64,000 bases of DNA, from the NCBI GenBank assembly GCA_018894105.1, contig CM032131.1, positions 18,209,578 through 18,273,577 of the forward strand, given 5' to 3'. Within the stretch, counting starts at the first letter, position 1, and each line of letters opens with the position of its first letter. A program made the translations under genes and the position numbers. Below the pieces are notes generated by a model. It saw nothing but the letters and a program-made list of their open reading frames with translations. It was not told the origin of the DNA and searched no databases. Origin of the DNA: Jacaranda mimosifolia (lineage: Eukaryota; Streptophyta; Magnoliopsida; Lamiales; Bignoniaceae). Positions 46,033-58,678 of the stretch are shown here, in pieces.

Positions 46033-46234
46033 GGGGAGAGGGGGTGGGGTGGGTGGAATATTAAATGTTTATTTTTTTAAAATAAAATTATTAAATTAGA
46101 AATAAATTTATTTAAATTAATATTATAATTTTAGTATTACTATGTAATTTAAATTATTTAGTTAAGAACATAATTTTTAAATTTTTTATTTTTAATTAAT
46201 AAATAAATTTAGCTTAAATAATTAATTAATTAAT

Positions 46235-46674
46235 TTTATTTTTATTCATTAATAAATAATAGATTTATTGTGTCTATATGTGTGTATATGTATAAGTATA
46301 TAGATATTTTTCAAGATTTATCCATTTTTTTTATTTTTTTGCTTTTTTTATTTTTATGTATTTATTTTTTGGTGTTTTATAGATAAATTTAATTTTTTCT
46401 TTTTGATATTTTTTTTGGAAGTGGAGTTGTGCTGACGTGGCAAGAGGAATTGGCACACCATATGCCATGCAGGAGAGAGGAAGATGTTTTGGCTGATAGG
46501 TGGTGCCAAATCATGTGCCAAGTAAATTCGGGCTGGTGGCGGATGAGAATCGGGCCCAATTTGTCCCCAAATTGCCAAATGTTAGAAGTTGGTGTACCAA
46601 TTTTACGGCCCAAAAACATAAAGTCCTAAATTGCCAGAGGACCATATGTATGGAACCAATTTTGCAATTTTGCT
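46235..46674 (-). repeat. Right terminal inverted repeat of the outer MULE-like element
   Basis: It is the inverted partner of 29903-30345, with the same landmarks in reverse order and only scattered substitutions and short indels in AT-rich parts. Confidence 0.8.
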
Positions 46675-46786
46675 AAAAAAAAAATATAAACACAATCATA
46701 GTTTATCAGTTTATGATTTACCTCCACGCAAAATAAAAAAAGAAAATTGAAATGGGTTGGGTCTTTCATTGCAAATATTATACGTA

Positions 46787-46832
46787 TGAGCGAAGGCTAC
46801 TTTTTTTTTTTTGATCCAGGAGCGAAGGCTAC
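46787..46832 (-). mobile_element. Ultra-short retroposon-like insertion
   Basis: A 13-14 bp direct repeat (GAGCGAAGGCTACT) flanks a run of T followed by GATCCAG. On the minus strand the insert is CTGGATC plus a run of about eleven A. It has the form of a target-primed retroposition truncated to seven bases plus a tail, with the same terminal word as the insertion at 5403-5512. Confidence 0.5.
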
Positions 46833-47286
46833 TTGATGGTAAAACAAGACTACTGATTAATTGATGTTTTGGTCCAGATCTGAAGTGAAAATGTGTGCAT
46901 GCCTCAGTTTATGGCTGTATGCAGAAAGGCGAAAGAGAAGAAGGGGATCTTTCGGAATAGTGCAATATTCAATCTTACGAAAACAGTTCAAGATTCCTTT
47001 TTCCAAATAGTGCATCATAACATATGATTTTTGGAAATGTACTGGTTGGATAGATCAATATGTTCTTTAAAACAATCTCATCTTTTTATAATAACATATT
47101 TATTCATTTTACAAACATACCATTTCGTGTAGATATATTTATCCTTTCTTATAAACATATATATTTTTGTATTATTGAATTATATAATTGATGGACAACC
47201 ACGTCTTGATTAAGCAATACCACTTGTCATGTTTGGAGTAGAATGGATAAATTAAAAATTTTATTGAAAAAGTTCTAAATTTATTT

Positions 47287-47317
<31 letters not shown>

Positions 47318-48060
47318 TTTTGGGCATGCAGAAGCCCTAGTTCAAATGTTATACTTGGATATTTTAAAGTAGTATGAGAAATTTTCAATATGAGATGGGT
47401 ACTTTGCACTTCCCACAAATTCTCAATTCAACATCTACACTATTTTAAGTCACTTTTTTCTTTAATTTTTCATTTATTCGAAATTATATGGTAATTAATC
47501 ATATTATTTTCATTTACTTGCAGAGGATACTTATTTAACTAAAATATAATCGAAGTCGTTAATGAACCTCATTAAATAATTAGCCAAAGTTTAACGCAAA
47601 CCAAAATTAATTTTCCACACATTTATCTCTTATTATTTGAGGGTTGTGACATAACTGTTATAACTCATAGTAGCAATGAAGCTATCTTGGGACAACGATA
47701 CGATGGATCCACAATTGAAAATTATAGCGACAACATTCTTGCGTAATTGGTCTTGGTCTTGGATAATCTACTTCTCAAGGTCAGACATTGATAAATATAT
47801 TAAATTATTTATGTGGCTGAGAGCCTTCTAGTGGGGGTCACATTATGCCATAAACTGAGAGAAATTTCTTTCCCATCTTTTCTTTTTTTGCCTCCATATC
47901 ACTATATGAGGGAACATATGAGTGGTTGTTGGTGAACCCGATCAATCGTTTTGATAGAATGAATTTTAGTATGTTTTCAAAAGATGGATAGTGGAGAACA
48001 TAGTCTAAGTGGCAACAAGGTCGCAATTATACAGTTTCTTTTTCATCCTTCTTGATTATC
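46833..48060. other. AT-rich non-coding region
   Basis: No gene is supported. A short AT dinucleotide run lies at about 47290-47314. The small minus-strand frame at 47838-48026 is unrecognised. Confidence 0.4.
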
Positions 48061-48296
48061 TTGGTGGAATTTGATATAAAAAATTAGGTAATAGTGAGTG
48101 GTAGAATACTAGGTATTTGAATGAGATTAATAATCTCATATTCTTGTTTAATTATGAGGATAGCATTCAATATTGGTGCACACTATAAACTCCATCAATC
48201 TTACTTTGCTAATTGTTTGATAAGAGAGACTCACGATGAAGATTACAAAATCACTCTTAAATTTTGATATTTCTCAACATGTATACACTACTGTTG

Positions 48297-48862
48297 CACA
48301 AAGAATATCTAAGGCTATGTTTTATTACATTTTACCAAAACAAATTCACAAAGAATATCTAACGCTATGTTTGGTTACATTTTGCCAAAACAAATTTGTT
48401 TTGGCAAAATGTAACCAAACATATAAATTATTTTTTTACCAAAACAATCACCATTAATCCCAAAATATCCCTCCAAATCAATTAACTTATCACCAAAAAC
48501 TCCATATACATACATATTATATATATCATAATATTTTATCATTATTTTTACAATTAAAAATCATATCCAATCATCGTATATATATATTATTTTATTATTA
48601 TTTTTACAATAAAAAAAATATTATTCAATTCCATTTTCACTCTCAAAACCCAACAAGAAAACATTGATTTGGCTGCTACAGTAGAAATTGTCTCCTCCCA
48701 AAACATAAACAACATACTAAAATTTTCCAAAATAATTTTTTTACTATTCCCAAAATATAAACAAACATACATCACATTTCCCAACACAATTTTCCCATTT
48801 TCCAACGCCACTCCGAAAACTCATCCTTCCAAAAAATATAATTCATATCCAAACATAACCTA
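48297..48862. mobile_element. Tourist-like MITE with duplicated, palindromic left end
   Basis: The element runs from CGCTATGTTTGG after TAA (48360-48362) to CCAAACATAACC before TAA (about 48860), giving imperfect inverted ends of TATGTTTGG type and a TAA duplication, as in PIF/Harbinger-related Tourist MITEs. The left flank and end are present twice (CAAAGAATATCTAA at about 48300 and again at 48349, 52 bp apart). The interior carries short phrases (CCAAAACATAAAC, TTCCAAAATAATTTTTTTA) that recur in 50540-50960. Confidence 0.55.
48366..48423. repeat. Perfect 58-bp palindrome
   Basis: Each arm is 29 bp with no loop: TATGTTTGGTTACATTTTGC and onward on the left is exactly complementary to the right arm ending in CAAACATA. 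The centre is at CAAATTTG (48391-48398). It lies at the left terminus of a MITE, so two inverted copies of the terminus may have fused. Confidence 0.85.
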
Positions 48863-49049
48863 AGTAACTTTATAATTAACTGTGGGAGGGAGATTTATAA
48901 TTGCATATTGATACATACAATTCTAACACAAATTTCACATTCTCCAATCCCAATCCTACTCCCAAAACTCATTCTCTCAAAACATATATTTCAAAACACA
49001 TAATTCATATCCAATCATTGCCTAAGTAACTTTGGCTATGTTTGGTGGG

Positions 49050-50500
49050 GATGTCAACGGTGAGGTAAGGTTGTACTTTACTCATATGAGATATCTACAA
49101 ATTAAATAACACATGTCTTTTACAACAAGTTGTTGTTTTGCATTTTAAATTCTTAATACATTTAATTCTTGGTAAATATATTCCCAAAAAAAAAGTTAAA
49201 ATAAAAATCTATTATCTTAAATAATATAATTTAAAAATTTTTGAGTTATATACTCTATATTGTTAAATAATAAATATGTCCAAATAATTTGAATAAATTT
49301 AACTAATTAATTAATTTGTTAATTAAGTATAAAATTTAAAAAAATATAAAAATCTAAAACTATCATTCTACAATATAATTTTAACAATTTTAACTTATAT
49401 ACTCAATAATATTAAATAGGCATATTTAAAATAATTTAACTAAATTTAGTTAATAAGTAAAAATTTTTAAAGCAAGAAAATTTTAAGTTTATTATTTCAG
49501 ATAATATAATTTTAAGTTACATACTTAATAATATTAATAAATAAATATATTTAACTTGATTAAATTTATTTTTAATTAAAAAATAAATTTAGAAAAAAAA
49601 GAAGTACTTCTTTCTTAAAAAACGCAACACCCCCGCCCCCGCCCCCCCGCCCCCCCCCTTGCGGGAGGCCGTGGCAGCAGGATTTGTGGGTTATAGGAGT
49701 TGGGCGGGTTATATCTATAAAAATATGTGTACCTAGAGATATATAATGATGTATTTATATATAATATACATACATATATAAGCATATTTATATATGTATA
49801 TATATAAATATTTTGAATATAGTTTTAATAAAGAGAAATTTTATTATTTATTATTTAGTTTTTTTTTATTGATTTTTATTCATAGAATTTAATTGATATG
49901 AAAATAAATTCTCTAAATAATATTAAAATATTAATTAGATTCCTGTTAGCCAATACATTAATAATACCTAGAATTTTGAATTGATTTGAAGAATTTTAAT
50001 TGAGAATAAATTCTGGCACCTTTCCTAAAATAACTTGCTAATATAATTTTTTTAAGTATATTAATGTATATCATATGTATATATTTGACATTTCTATTGA
50101 AAATTCAATCAATTTATCATTGATCTAAAAATAGAAATACATCAAAGGATATTGAAATATAATATATATATTGAAATTAAAAGATAATATATAGAAGTAT
50201 AATAAATAAAATATGCCAATCTTATATTTTATGTGTTTAATAATAAAAAAGCATTTAAAGAAAAATCCATTTTAATATGCCCAAAATATATATGGAGCCA
50301 TTTAAGTGGGGTGGAGCTCAAAATAAATAAATTTTTATTATTGATAGCAATTATTTTACTATAATGCACTCACAATATATAAACAAAACATACCATTAAT
50401 TGATTGTACAAGTAGAAGGTTAAATATATTTTATTATGTTGCCAACTAATCATAAAAAAGAATGGTTATGATTTCACATTTTAAATCCAACGGTTCAAAT
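49050..50500. repeat. Remnant of AT-rich element with C-rich core
   Basis: The architecture matches the elements at 7222-8990 and 29903-46674: long AT-rich arms around a short GC core (49626-49715) that begins with runs of C (CACCCCCGCCCCCGCCCC and on) and contains GGCCGTGGCAGCAGG. No inverted termini were found, so this is either a truncated relative or one with worn ends. There is no coding content. Confidence 0.4.
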
Positions 50501-50539
50501 TAAATACATGTATACATCCCTCACAAGAGTTATATACAA

Positions 50540-50960
50540 TCATGGTTGAACCGTATACTACTCCATGTTTGGTTACATTTTGGAGAAACAAAAAGTTTTC
50601 CCATCAAAATGTCAAATTAAATATCCCAAAATACCCTCTCCTATCTTTCATTATCCCTAAATCTTTCCCATTTTTCAATATATACATATATACTATATAT
50701 ATACATCATACATATTTTATTATTATTCTAATAATAAAAAAATTACTCAATTTCATTTTCAACCCAAAAAACCCAATAAAAAGATATTGATTTGACTGTT
50801 ATAGTAGAATTTGTCTCATCCCAAAACATAAACAAATATACCAAAATTTTCCAAAATAATTTTTTTACTATTCCCAATATAAACAAGTATATATCACATT
50901 CCCTAACCTCATTCTCAACACTCATTCTTTCAAAACACATAATTTATATCCAAAGATTAC
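50540..50960. mobile_element. MITE related to 48297-48862
   Basis: It begins with CCATGTTTGGTTACATTTTGG and shares TCATCCCAAAACATAAACAA, CCAAAATTTTCCAAAATAAT and an end of the TATATCCAAAGATTACC type with the MITE at 48297-48862. The downstream flank (TTTGTAATTGCATATTGATACAT at about 50990) also resembles 48887-48915, so the two copies may share an older duplicated context. Confidence 0.5.
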
Positions 50961-51309
50961 CTTTATAAATTAAGATATAAGTGGAAGGAAGATTTGTAAT
51001 TGCATATTGATACATTCAATTTCAATAAGTCTTAATCTCGTGAACAGTATCAAGCCGGCCACTAACATCGTCGGCCTTGATACTTCAATCATCATTATTA
51101 AACTATAAATTACATGCTATTAAGGTGGGCAATTCTGGCTAATGTTGAAAATCAAGTTGGATTTTCCACTCGCTGTAAGGAGTGAAGTTGTGAACTAATT
51201 ATGGATTTTCCACTCGCAAATTTCAAGGGTTAAAGAGTAATTTGACCATTCGCCCCCACCAAATAAAACCCCCCGAACCAACGTTTTTAGTCTCATTTCC
51301 CACCTCGGC

Positions 51310-54300
51310 ATGGCCTCGACCACCACTGCAGACGGTGGTGCTCTCCTATTGGATTCAATACCCATTGTGGATCTTCGCCTTCTCTCCCAGTCGGACCTCT
51401 ATTCCCTCTCCCTCTGCTCTTCCTCCGCCTTCGACCCCCGCCGCTGTGATGACGTCGTCATTCCCAAGATTGACCGTTCCGTCTTCAACGAGTCTGCCGG
51501 CTCCCGGAAACAGACTTACTCCCGCCTTCGCCTCGCCCCTCCGTCCTCATCTTCTTCTGCCACTCCTCGCCGCCGCCCCCCCCATTTCCGTCCCACCACC
51601 ACCACCTTTGCCAATTTTATCAGCAATAAATCCGACCCAGAAAATGCTGAGAATGCCCAAATTGTTACTCTTCTCAAGCAATTATTTGTCACGGACATAA
51701 ACCCTTGGGAATTGGTCCCAGTTAAAATAGATTACGCACATTCCCTGCCTCCCCAGCAATTTTCATCGTTGCCCTCCCCCTCAACCTCCAATGTGGGTCC
51801 CACATGCCACAAACGGAAGCGTGGCCGCCCTCGTAGGAACGAACGCTCGGGGACGGAACGGGAGTCTGCTACGGGGATTAGCGTTGTTGGTATAAGTGAT
51901 AAGGATGGGTTTTCGTCGCTGAATGAGATTGTTGTGCGTGAGAATGTGGAGGATAGGGACAGGGAGGTTTTGAACAGCGATGGAGTGGCCGTGGATTTGG
52001 TGGAATTGGGCGTGGTAGAGCATCCTTATCGGGAGGAGATTAGGCGCAGGACCCAAGGGTTAGGGACTGAGGAGGAATTGTTGGAATACTTAAAAGGATT
52101 AAATGGGCAGTGGGGTAGCAGGAGGAAGAAGAAGAGGATTGTGGATGCTAGCGAGTTTGGGACTGCGCTGCCCATTGGTTGGAAGCTTTTACTATCCGTC
52201 AAGAAGAAGAATGGTCACGTGTGGTTGTATTGCCGTCGCTACATAAGGTTCTTTTATAATCTATGTTGTTGCATCTTAATGGGTTTTGCTTTGGTGTTAC
52301 CTAGAACTATGACTATGTGGACGCAAAGTATATCAATAGTAATACCTTGTGAATCGTTTCTTTTTTATGAAATTAGACAATATGCATCATCTTGGTGCTT
52401 ATCTGAGGTTTCCATGCCAATTTTCTTGATTTTTTGCAATTATCCTGTGAAATATATATGTATTGATTGATTGGTGTACATAAAATTGCTCTAGAAATTG
52501 TGGGAAATATAAGTACAAATTGATTAAGGTCACGGATTGATGTTATTCTACGTATAGAAAGACTGGCTTCGTGCATAACTAATTTGTTATCTCCAACACC
52601 AAAAAAATAAAAATAAAAATAGAAGATAAAAATAAAATCATAGCATTTGAACTTTGAAGGGACCAGTTTGGCATATCTGTGCTAGTATTTAGTCATTGGA
52701 AAAATCATCTTGCTCTTGCATAGTTAGGCTTATCACATCCTATAACTGATGGCTTGGAGAGACTACCAAAATAAAGGCCTTTGGGAGACTTGTGCTATTG
52801 TATGCTGAGATAACTTCCGTGAGGTTAAGGACAAGAAACGAAAACAAATTTAAAAAAAAAAAAAAACACTAAACTTTCATGGGGTTAAGTAAGCTATGCC
52901 TTGCTACATACATCACTTACACCGACCAACACACATGATAAACAGCATACTCTGTGCGATGATTTTAAGAGTGCTTTTACTTCTTTTCCACACTCCATAA
53001 GCTTAGTCATTCAGATCTAGCATTGTGAAATGGTGGTTTTTCATCCCAACTCATGTGATATCTAAAGAAGATTTATAACTGCATGCAGCATGTAGGATGT
53101 GGAGAATCAAATTAGGATGTCCATTCTTTCATTTAGTTCCCACGTAATAGTACTGTTGCTATGCAGTTAACTTGCTCATAGACCTTTATGCTCTCTAGTA
53201 AATAAGAAAGTATTTAGAAACTAAATTTATTGACATCACATGTATAATAAAACGCTTAATAATTTTTTAGAAAAATTCTATTTCCAAAAGGAATTCTTTG
53301 ATATACTTATACATATTACAAGGTTACGTGATAGCTTACACTAGCTGTCATAATAAATTAGGTTGTAAAATTATGTAAAGTAATAGCTAGAGCTCAAAAG
53401 TCATTTATTACACATTCATTTGTTAACTTTAATATATGAATTACTTATTTTGCTGATTCCTATTTGCACAAACCTATCATGGTTTAGAAGTATACTCCAT
53501 GTGCTTTTCTTTCTTTCTTTCCTTTTCTCTTTCCTTAAATTTAAGTCTTAGAGTATTTAGTTTTGTTTAAAGCAAAAGATGAGTTCGATCCCCCACCTTT
53601 GAAACACTTTGGTAGTGCTCCTGGATCAGAATCCCAAATAATGAATCAGAGCACATGGAGCCATCTCCTTATCTTATTTTTCTGTCAAGAAAAATGTTTG
53701 TGCTTTTCTGGCACTATGTTAACCATAATACTTGTCACACTTAATCATAGTGAGTTTCTTTCGTTCAATTGGAACATATGGTCATTTATTGCAGACTGAA
53801 GTAACATACTTTTTATTTTCTTCCTTGTTCAGAAATCATTAGTGATTAATATTAAGCCGTTCCATTGCATTAGGAAAATTGCAAGAAGAATTTATCATTG
53901 CATACACAGTAGAACATGACAAGAATTTCCACTCTGTTTGTTCCATTTTTGGATGAATTTTGGAAAATGTTTTGGGGGAGAGTGATCTGGGAGTGAGAAT
54001 AGGAGAATGTGCTAAGTGTGTGTTTTTGTTTTGGGAGAAGATGAAAAATGGTTTGGGAATGAAATTATTTGTTTGGAAGTGTTATAGGAGAACAAATTTT
54101 ACTGTAAATATAAAATCAATCAGTTTTTTGCTGGGTTTGTAGGGTAAAAATGTTCTTTTATATATTTTATTTATGTATATTTTTATTTGGATAATTGTTG
54201 TATGGATGTATATATATATTTGTAATGATTGGTGTATGATCATAAGAAGATGATGTGTAGATAACTGATTGTAAGAAGATGACTGTAATGATTGATTATA

Positions 54301-57300
54301 ATTGATTGTAATGATTGGTGTATGATTGTAAGAAGATGATGCGTATATAATTCATCTGACTGGTATTTTTTAAAAATTATTGTTAATGTTTAAAAAATAT
54401 ATTATCTAATTGTGGAAATGAATATATCAAAAATACTTACGAGATTAATCTAATACATGAAATAATTAGTATAATTAAAATATTTATACATATGAAAAAT
54501 CAGCAACATGCCAAAAGATCTTTAAATATTTATGTACAAACTACAAAAAGTGTTAAATTAGTTAAATACACCATGCTAATGAATTGATAGTTGTTAAATG
54601 CGAAAGGCGGTGCGAGGCGACAGGGCCTTTGGTGCTCAAGGCGAGAGGCGCTCGCCTTTTTGAAGCAAGGCGCTAAAATAAAAATTGTTATAAAAGATAT
54701 TATATGTTTAATAAATTTCAGTGTAGGTAGAGTAGATAACCTATAGAATATGCAACAAATATAAGATGATAAAATCAAATTCAAGTTACTCAATCAAGTT
54801 TTAATTGCAATAAGTGCAAATCATCATAAATAAAGAGTCTTAAAAGAAAACTAAAAATCATCAAAAATCCATAATTTTAAACCGAAAGGGTCGCGGTGAA
54901 GTGTTGCTGCAGTGGCTGGTTGTTGGGACTTGGGAAGGGTAAAGGAATAAGATAGGTAAGTGATTTTGATGCCCTTATTTTCATTTGTTAAGTTGTTGTC
55001 CGCTTGCTAGGATTTTTTTAAGTGTATTTTGGTTTTTTCTCTCTTTCTTTTCTTTTTTTTTTTTTTTTTTTTTAATCTGGGCCTTTCTTATTTTGAAATT
55101 TGATGTTGAAAACTTGTGAAAAATAGAGGCGTGCCCTTTGCTTGCCGCGCCTCTAAGAAAAAGGCGAGCAAAGGCGCGCTTCTGTAGTGCCTTTCTGAAC
55201 TGCCTTGCGGGAAAAGGCGAATTTCCCTTGCCCTTGTCGCCTCTTGCATTAGGCGACAAAGGCGATCGCCTTTAATAACTATGAACGAATTAAATACAAT
55301 ATTTTCTAATTTCGTATCAACTTAGTTATTAAATATTAATTGAATTAATATAATAATTATTAATTTTTTATTGACTTATGTGACTAATTATTCAAGTTAA
55401 TTTGACATTAATTGTTGAACATAATATTAAATCTTTGTATTATTCACTGAAATATTTTTGAAATTTAAAATTAATTTTTAAATATATATTTTAAAATTTT
55501 CAGAATTTTATTAATTACATATAAGGAAATATTAATATGTGTTTTTCATACACAAAAAATTAAATTTATATAATTTTAAACGCAAACTATAATTTATTAA
55601 ATGGGCATAATTTTTTATAATTTAGAAATGAATATTTATTTTTAGTAATTATTCAATTCTTTATTTTTTGTACATATTCAATTTATAAAATTTTCATAAA
55701 TGGAATTTTTTATAATTGAGAAAACTACTTATTTAATTATTAAAAATTTGAAAACTTTGAATATATATAATTCGTAGTCATGGTAGCAAACTTTTCTATA
55801 TGAATAATTGGTAACGTGTTGAAATGTTTTTAAAATATTAATAAACTATTAATAATTTTTAACTTCAAAACAAACAATTTATATGTAGCAAGGTCGAAAA
55901 TGATCCAATAAATCAACTACAAATACATATCATTCAGTCATAAAGTACTACAATGGGAAGATGGACAATTATAAATTTATAATTAATTATAATTTTTATA
56001 ATTTTTTCAAATTTAATTACTTAAATAGAAATATAAATTTATACAATTTATAAATGGAAATATAAATTTTTAATTTATAAATGAAAATTTAATTTTTGTT
56101 ATTTTTTTGAATTTTAAGTTCTTAAATGGAAATATAAATTTTTATAATTTATAAACGTAGATATTAGTTATTATAATTTATAAAACAAAAATGCAAATTT
56201 TTTAAATTTGTAAATGTGAATTTTAGAATGTTTAATTAATAAAATTTTGATATTGTCATAATATGTCATATATATGGGCGAGAGGATGGGAAATGAATGA
56301 GTGATGTGAAAGTTTGAGTAGAAAAGGAGGGGTAGGTTTGTAAGTTAATAGAGTGTATAAGGTGGAGGGCTGGAGGGGGTAGGGTGTAAGTTATAGGTTG
56401 TATGGTGTTTTGGGTGTTTTAGGTGGGAAATTATTAGGGATTAAATTGTGTGTTTTTGGAGTAAGAATAGGGGAATATGCCACCCCATTTGTTAGTATTT
56501 TGAGAATTGGAAAACATTTCTGGAATAATGGAACAAACAAGCCCTTCAATTTTATGGTTTCTAGTACATTAGAAGCCAAGCTACTTCAAACAGTCACGAT
56601 TGGTAAGAAAATTTGGTATTAGTACTTGCTAACTGTTGCTATAACAAATGTCAGGATCGGTGTTTATAATTCTAACATTAGGATAAATTGTTATGTAGCA
56701 GTAGTGAGCCTTAAAATTGCTTTATTAGGAGCCAATTGCTAGGTTACTATGGATTCTTTCTAATCCTAATTTGATAACTGATGGTCTTGAAACTATTAGG
56801 TGTTAGCTGCTTATTTTTGTCCTGCATTAACTTAATGTATAGACTACTCAGGAGTTAAATTTAGAAGAATCTATCTTATATGATGAACAAATTTCTCAGG
56901 ACTTTTATTCAATTCGGCCTTGTAAAGCCAATTAGCCAACTAAGATAAATTAACTTGTTGGAATGAAGCGTGAAACCTTTATGCATTCAAAGTTGAATGA
57001 CGATAATTTCATACTTAAAGACATAGATTAAAGATGATATTACCGGTTTACAAATTGAAAGGATGATCGAGACCGGGGCATATCCAATTGTTTTTTCAGT
57101 CACAGGTAAATTTTTTTGATTAGTCTGAACTGTTCGGGCCATTAAATGGATACTTTATTGTTTTCATCTCCTTCTGCATAGGTGTGGGTTTAAGGATATA
57201 TTATTTTCAAGCTTGGATTGAACTTGTTATGATATAGAATGGTCAAAAAGGAGTAGTATAGCCCCGCAAAATGGTGATTCAACATATATTCTACATCTTG

Positions 57301-58646
57301 AAGCCAACCTAATTTTGGGTGGCTTTATGATAATGAAACCAACCAGCAAAAAGCATTAATGCGACAAAGGCCAATGCACCAATTGCAGTACAATAGAGTT
57401 TTAATTCACTTGTTATTCCACATGCTCGCCAGATTTGAAAAACACCAGAGGTTATATGTATCCCTCTAAAACCCCAACTCATCTCATCATTCAATATTTC
57501 TTGGCTCACTATTGGCCAAACCACCTGGGCAAGAGCAGCTAAAAAGTTTTAGAAACCAAACGTCAAATAGAAACTCTTGACACTGCATTTTTCCAACTAC
57601 ATTGTTTTTCTTCTTTTATTATTTTATTTTATTTTATTTATTTTTCCTTTTTTAGGGAGATGGCATGTGTGGCATATTCTTATTCATGTTGCCATAATGC
57701 TTTTCTTTGGCTATATTTGGTGTCCTTTTGGGGGAAATATTTAATGCTTTTAGAAATTAAACCAAACGTTTAAGAGTTCCATGCGACACACACTCTTTCC
57801 TTTATCCCTAAAATATTTGAAAAGAAAACCTTAATAATTACTATTGATGAAACTATTTTGGGTGAGGTGAGATATGTTACATATGTATGGATATTTTAGG
57901 GGAAATGGATGGTGTAAATCTGTATAGAGTGAGGTTGAATCTCAGTGAGGTGATCACTGATTGAACCTGCAACGACAATGAGCATATTAGGCTTGCCGAA
58001 ATGGCCCCCAGCTAAGATTCTCCAATGCTTAAGTCAGTATAAGCTTGGTGGATATAGAAATGTAAAGTAGGCCGGAGCTTTTGAGAATATGTAAGTTCGT
58101 ACCCGAGATAAGTGATGTATTGGGATATTTATAGAGTTTTTCTAGGTTCAAAGCTATTGTTGAATCCCTACTAAAGGTAATAATTGATATCACATCATAG
58201 GGCTGAAGTAGGTCTTTTGCTGTAAAGTGGACGGTCAAGTGGTTGTCTCTACCCAAAATAGTACCAAAGTACACTATTTTGACGGGAAGGACAACTTGTC
58301 CATATTAAATATAGAGGGGACTAGCAGGCAACTTATAATTAATGTGGAGGAGAGAGAGTGTGCAGAAAACTTGATGGGCATTTAATGCGGACAACCACGC
58401 CGAGTGGGTGAACTAAGTACGAGTCTTTGTGAGCATGCCGAGTTTATTATTGCGTCCAAGGAATGGGTCATGACGTGCCCGTCTCTGGGAAGGTCGTTCC
58501 TTGGGAGAGTCACAAGGTTCGATCAACGAGGCTTCGTCTTTTGATGGTGTCGACGTGAGGATCCCTATAAGGCTGATACACATACTGAATTCTCCCCTTG
58601 CACAATCTTTCGGGTTGGCTAAACACCCAAATTGGATTATCTACCA

Positions 58647-58678
<32 letters not shown>

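Larger units (their letters stand above)
29903..46674. mobile_element. Outer MULE-like element with long terminal inverted repeats (host of the nest)
   Basis: The left end begins GGCAAAATTGCAAAATTGG and the right end, inverted, AGCAAAATTGCAAAATTGG. The two ends stay alignable inward for about 440 bp. Both flanks are A-runs (11 and 10 bases), so a 9-bp duplication AAAAAAAAA is possible but cannot be proven. Without its insertions the element is about 1.7 kb: AT-rich arms plus a GC-rich core containing repeated GGCCGCTGGCCAG-type words (30410-30470 and 44975-45050), and no transposase. It contains an LTR retrotransposon (30543-44964) and an hAT element (45439-46032). The G-run plus AT-arm block of the right half is present twice (45058-45430 and 46041-46400). 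Confidence 0.75.

Noticed and set aside
53580..53600. GAGTTCGATCCC resembling the B box of a tRNA gene or SINE
   Set aside because: No A box at the right distance and no cloverleaf pairing could be drawn.
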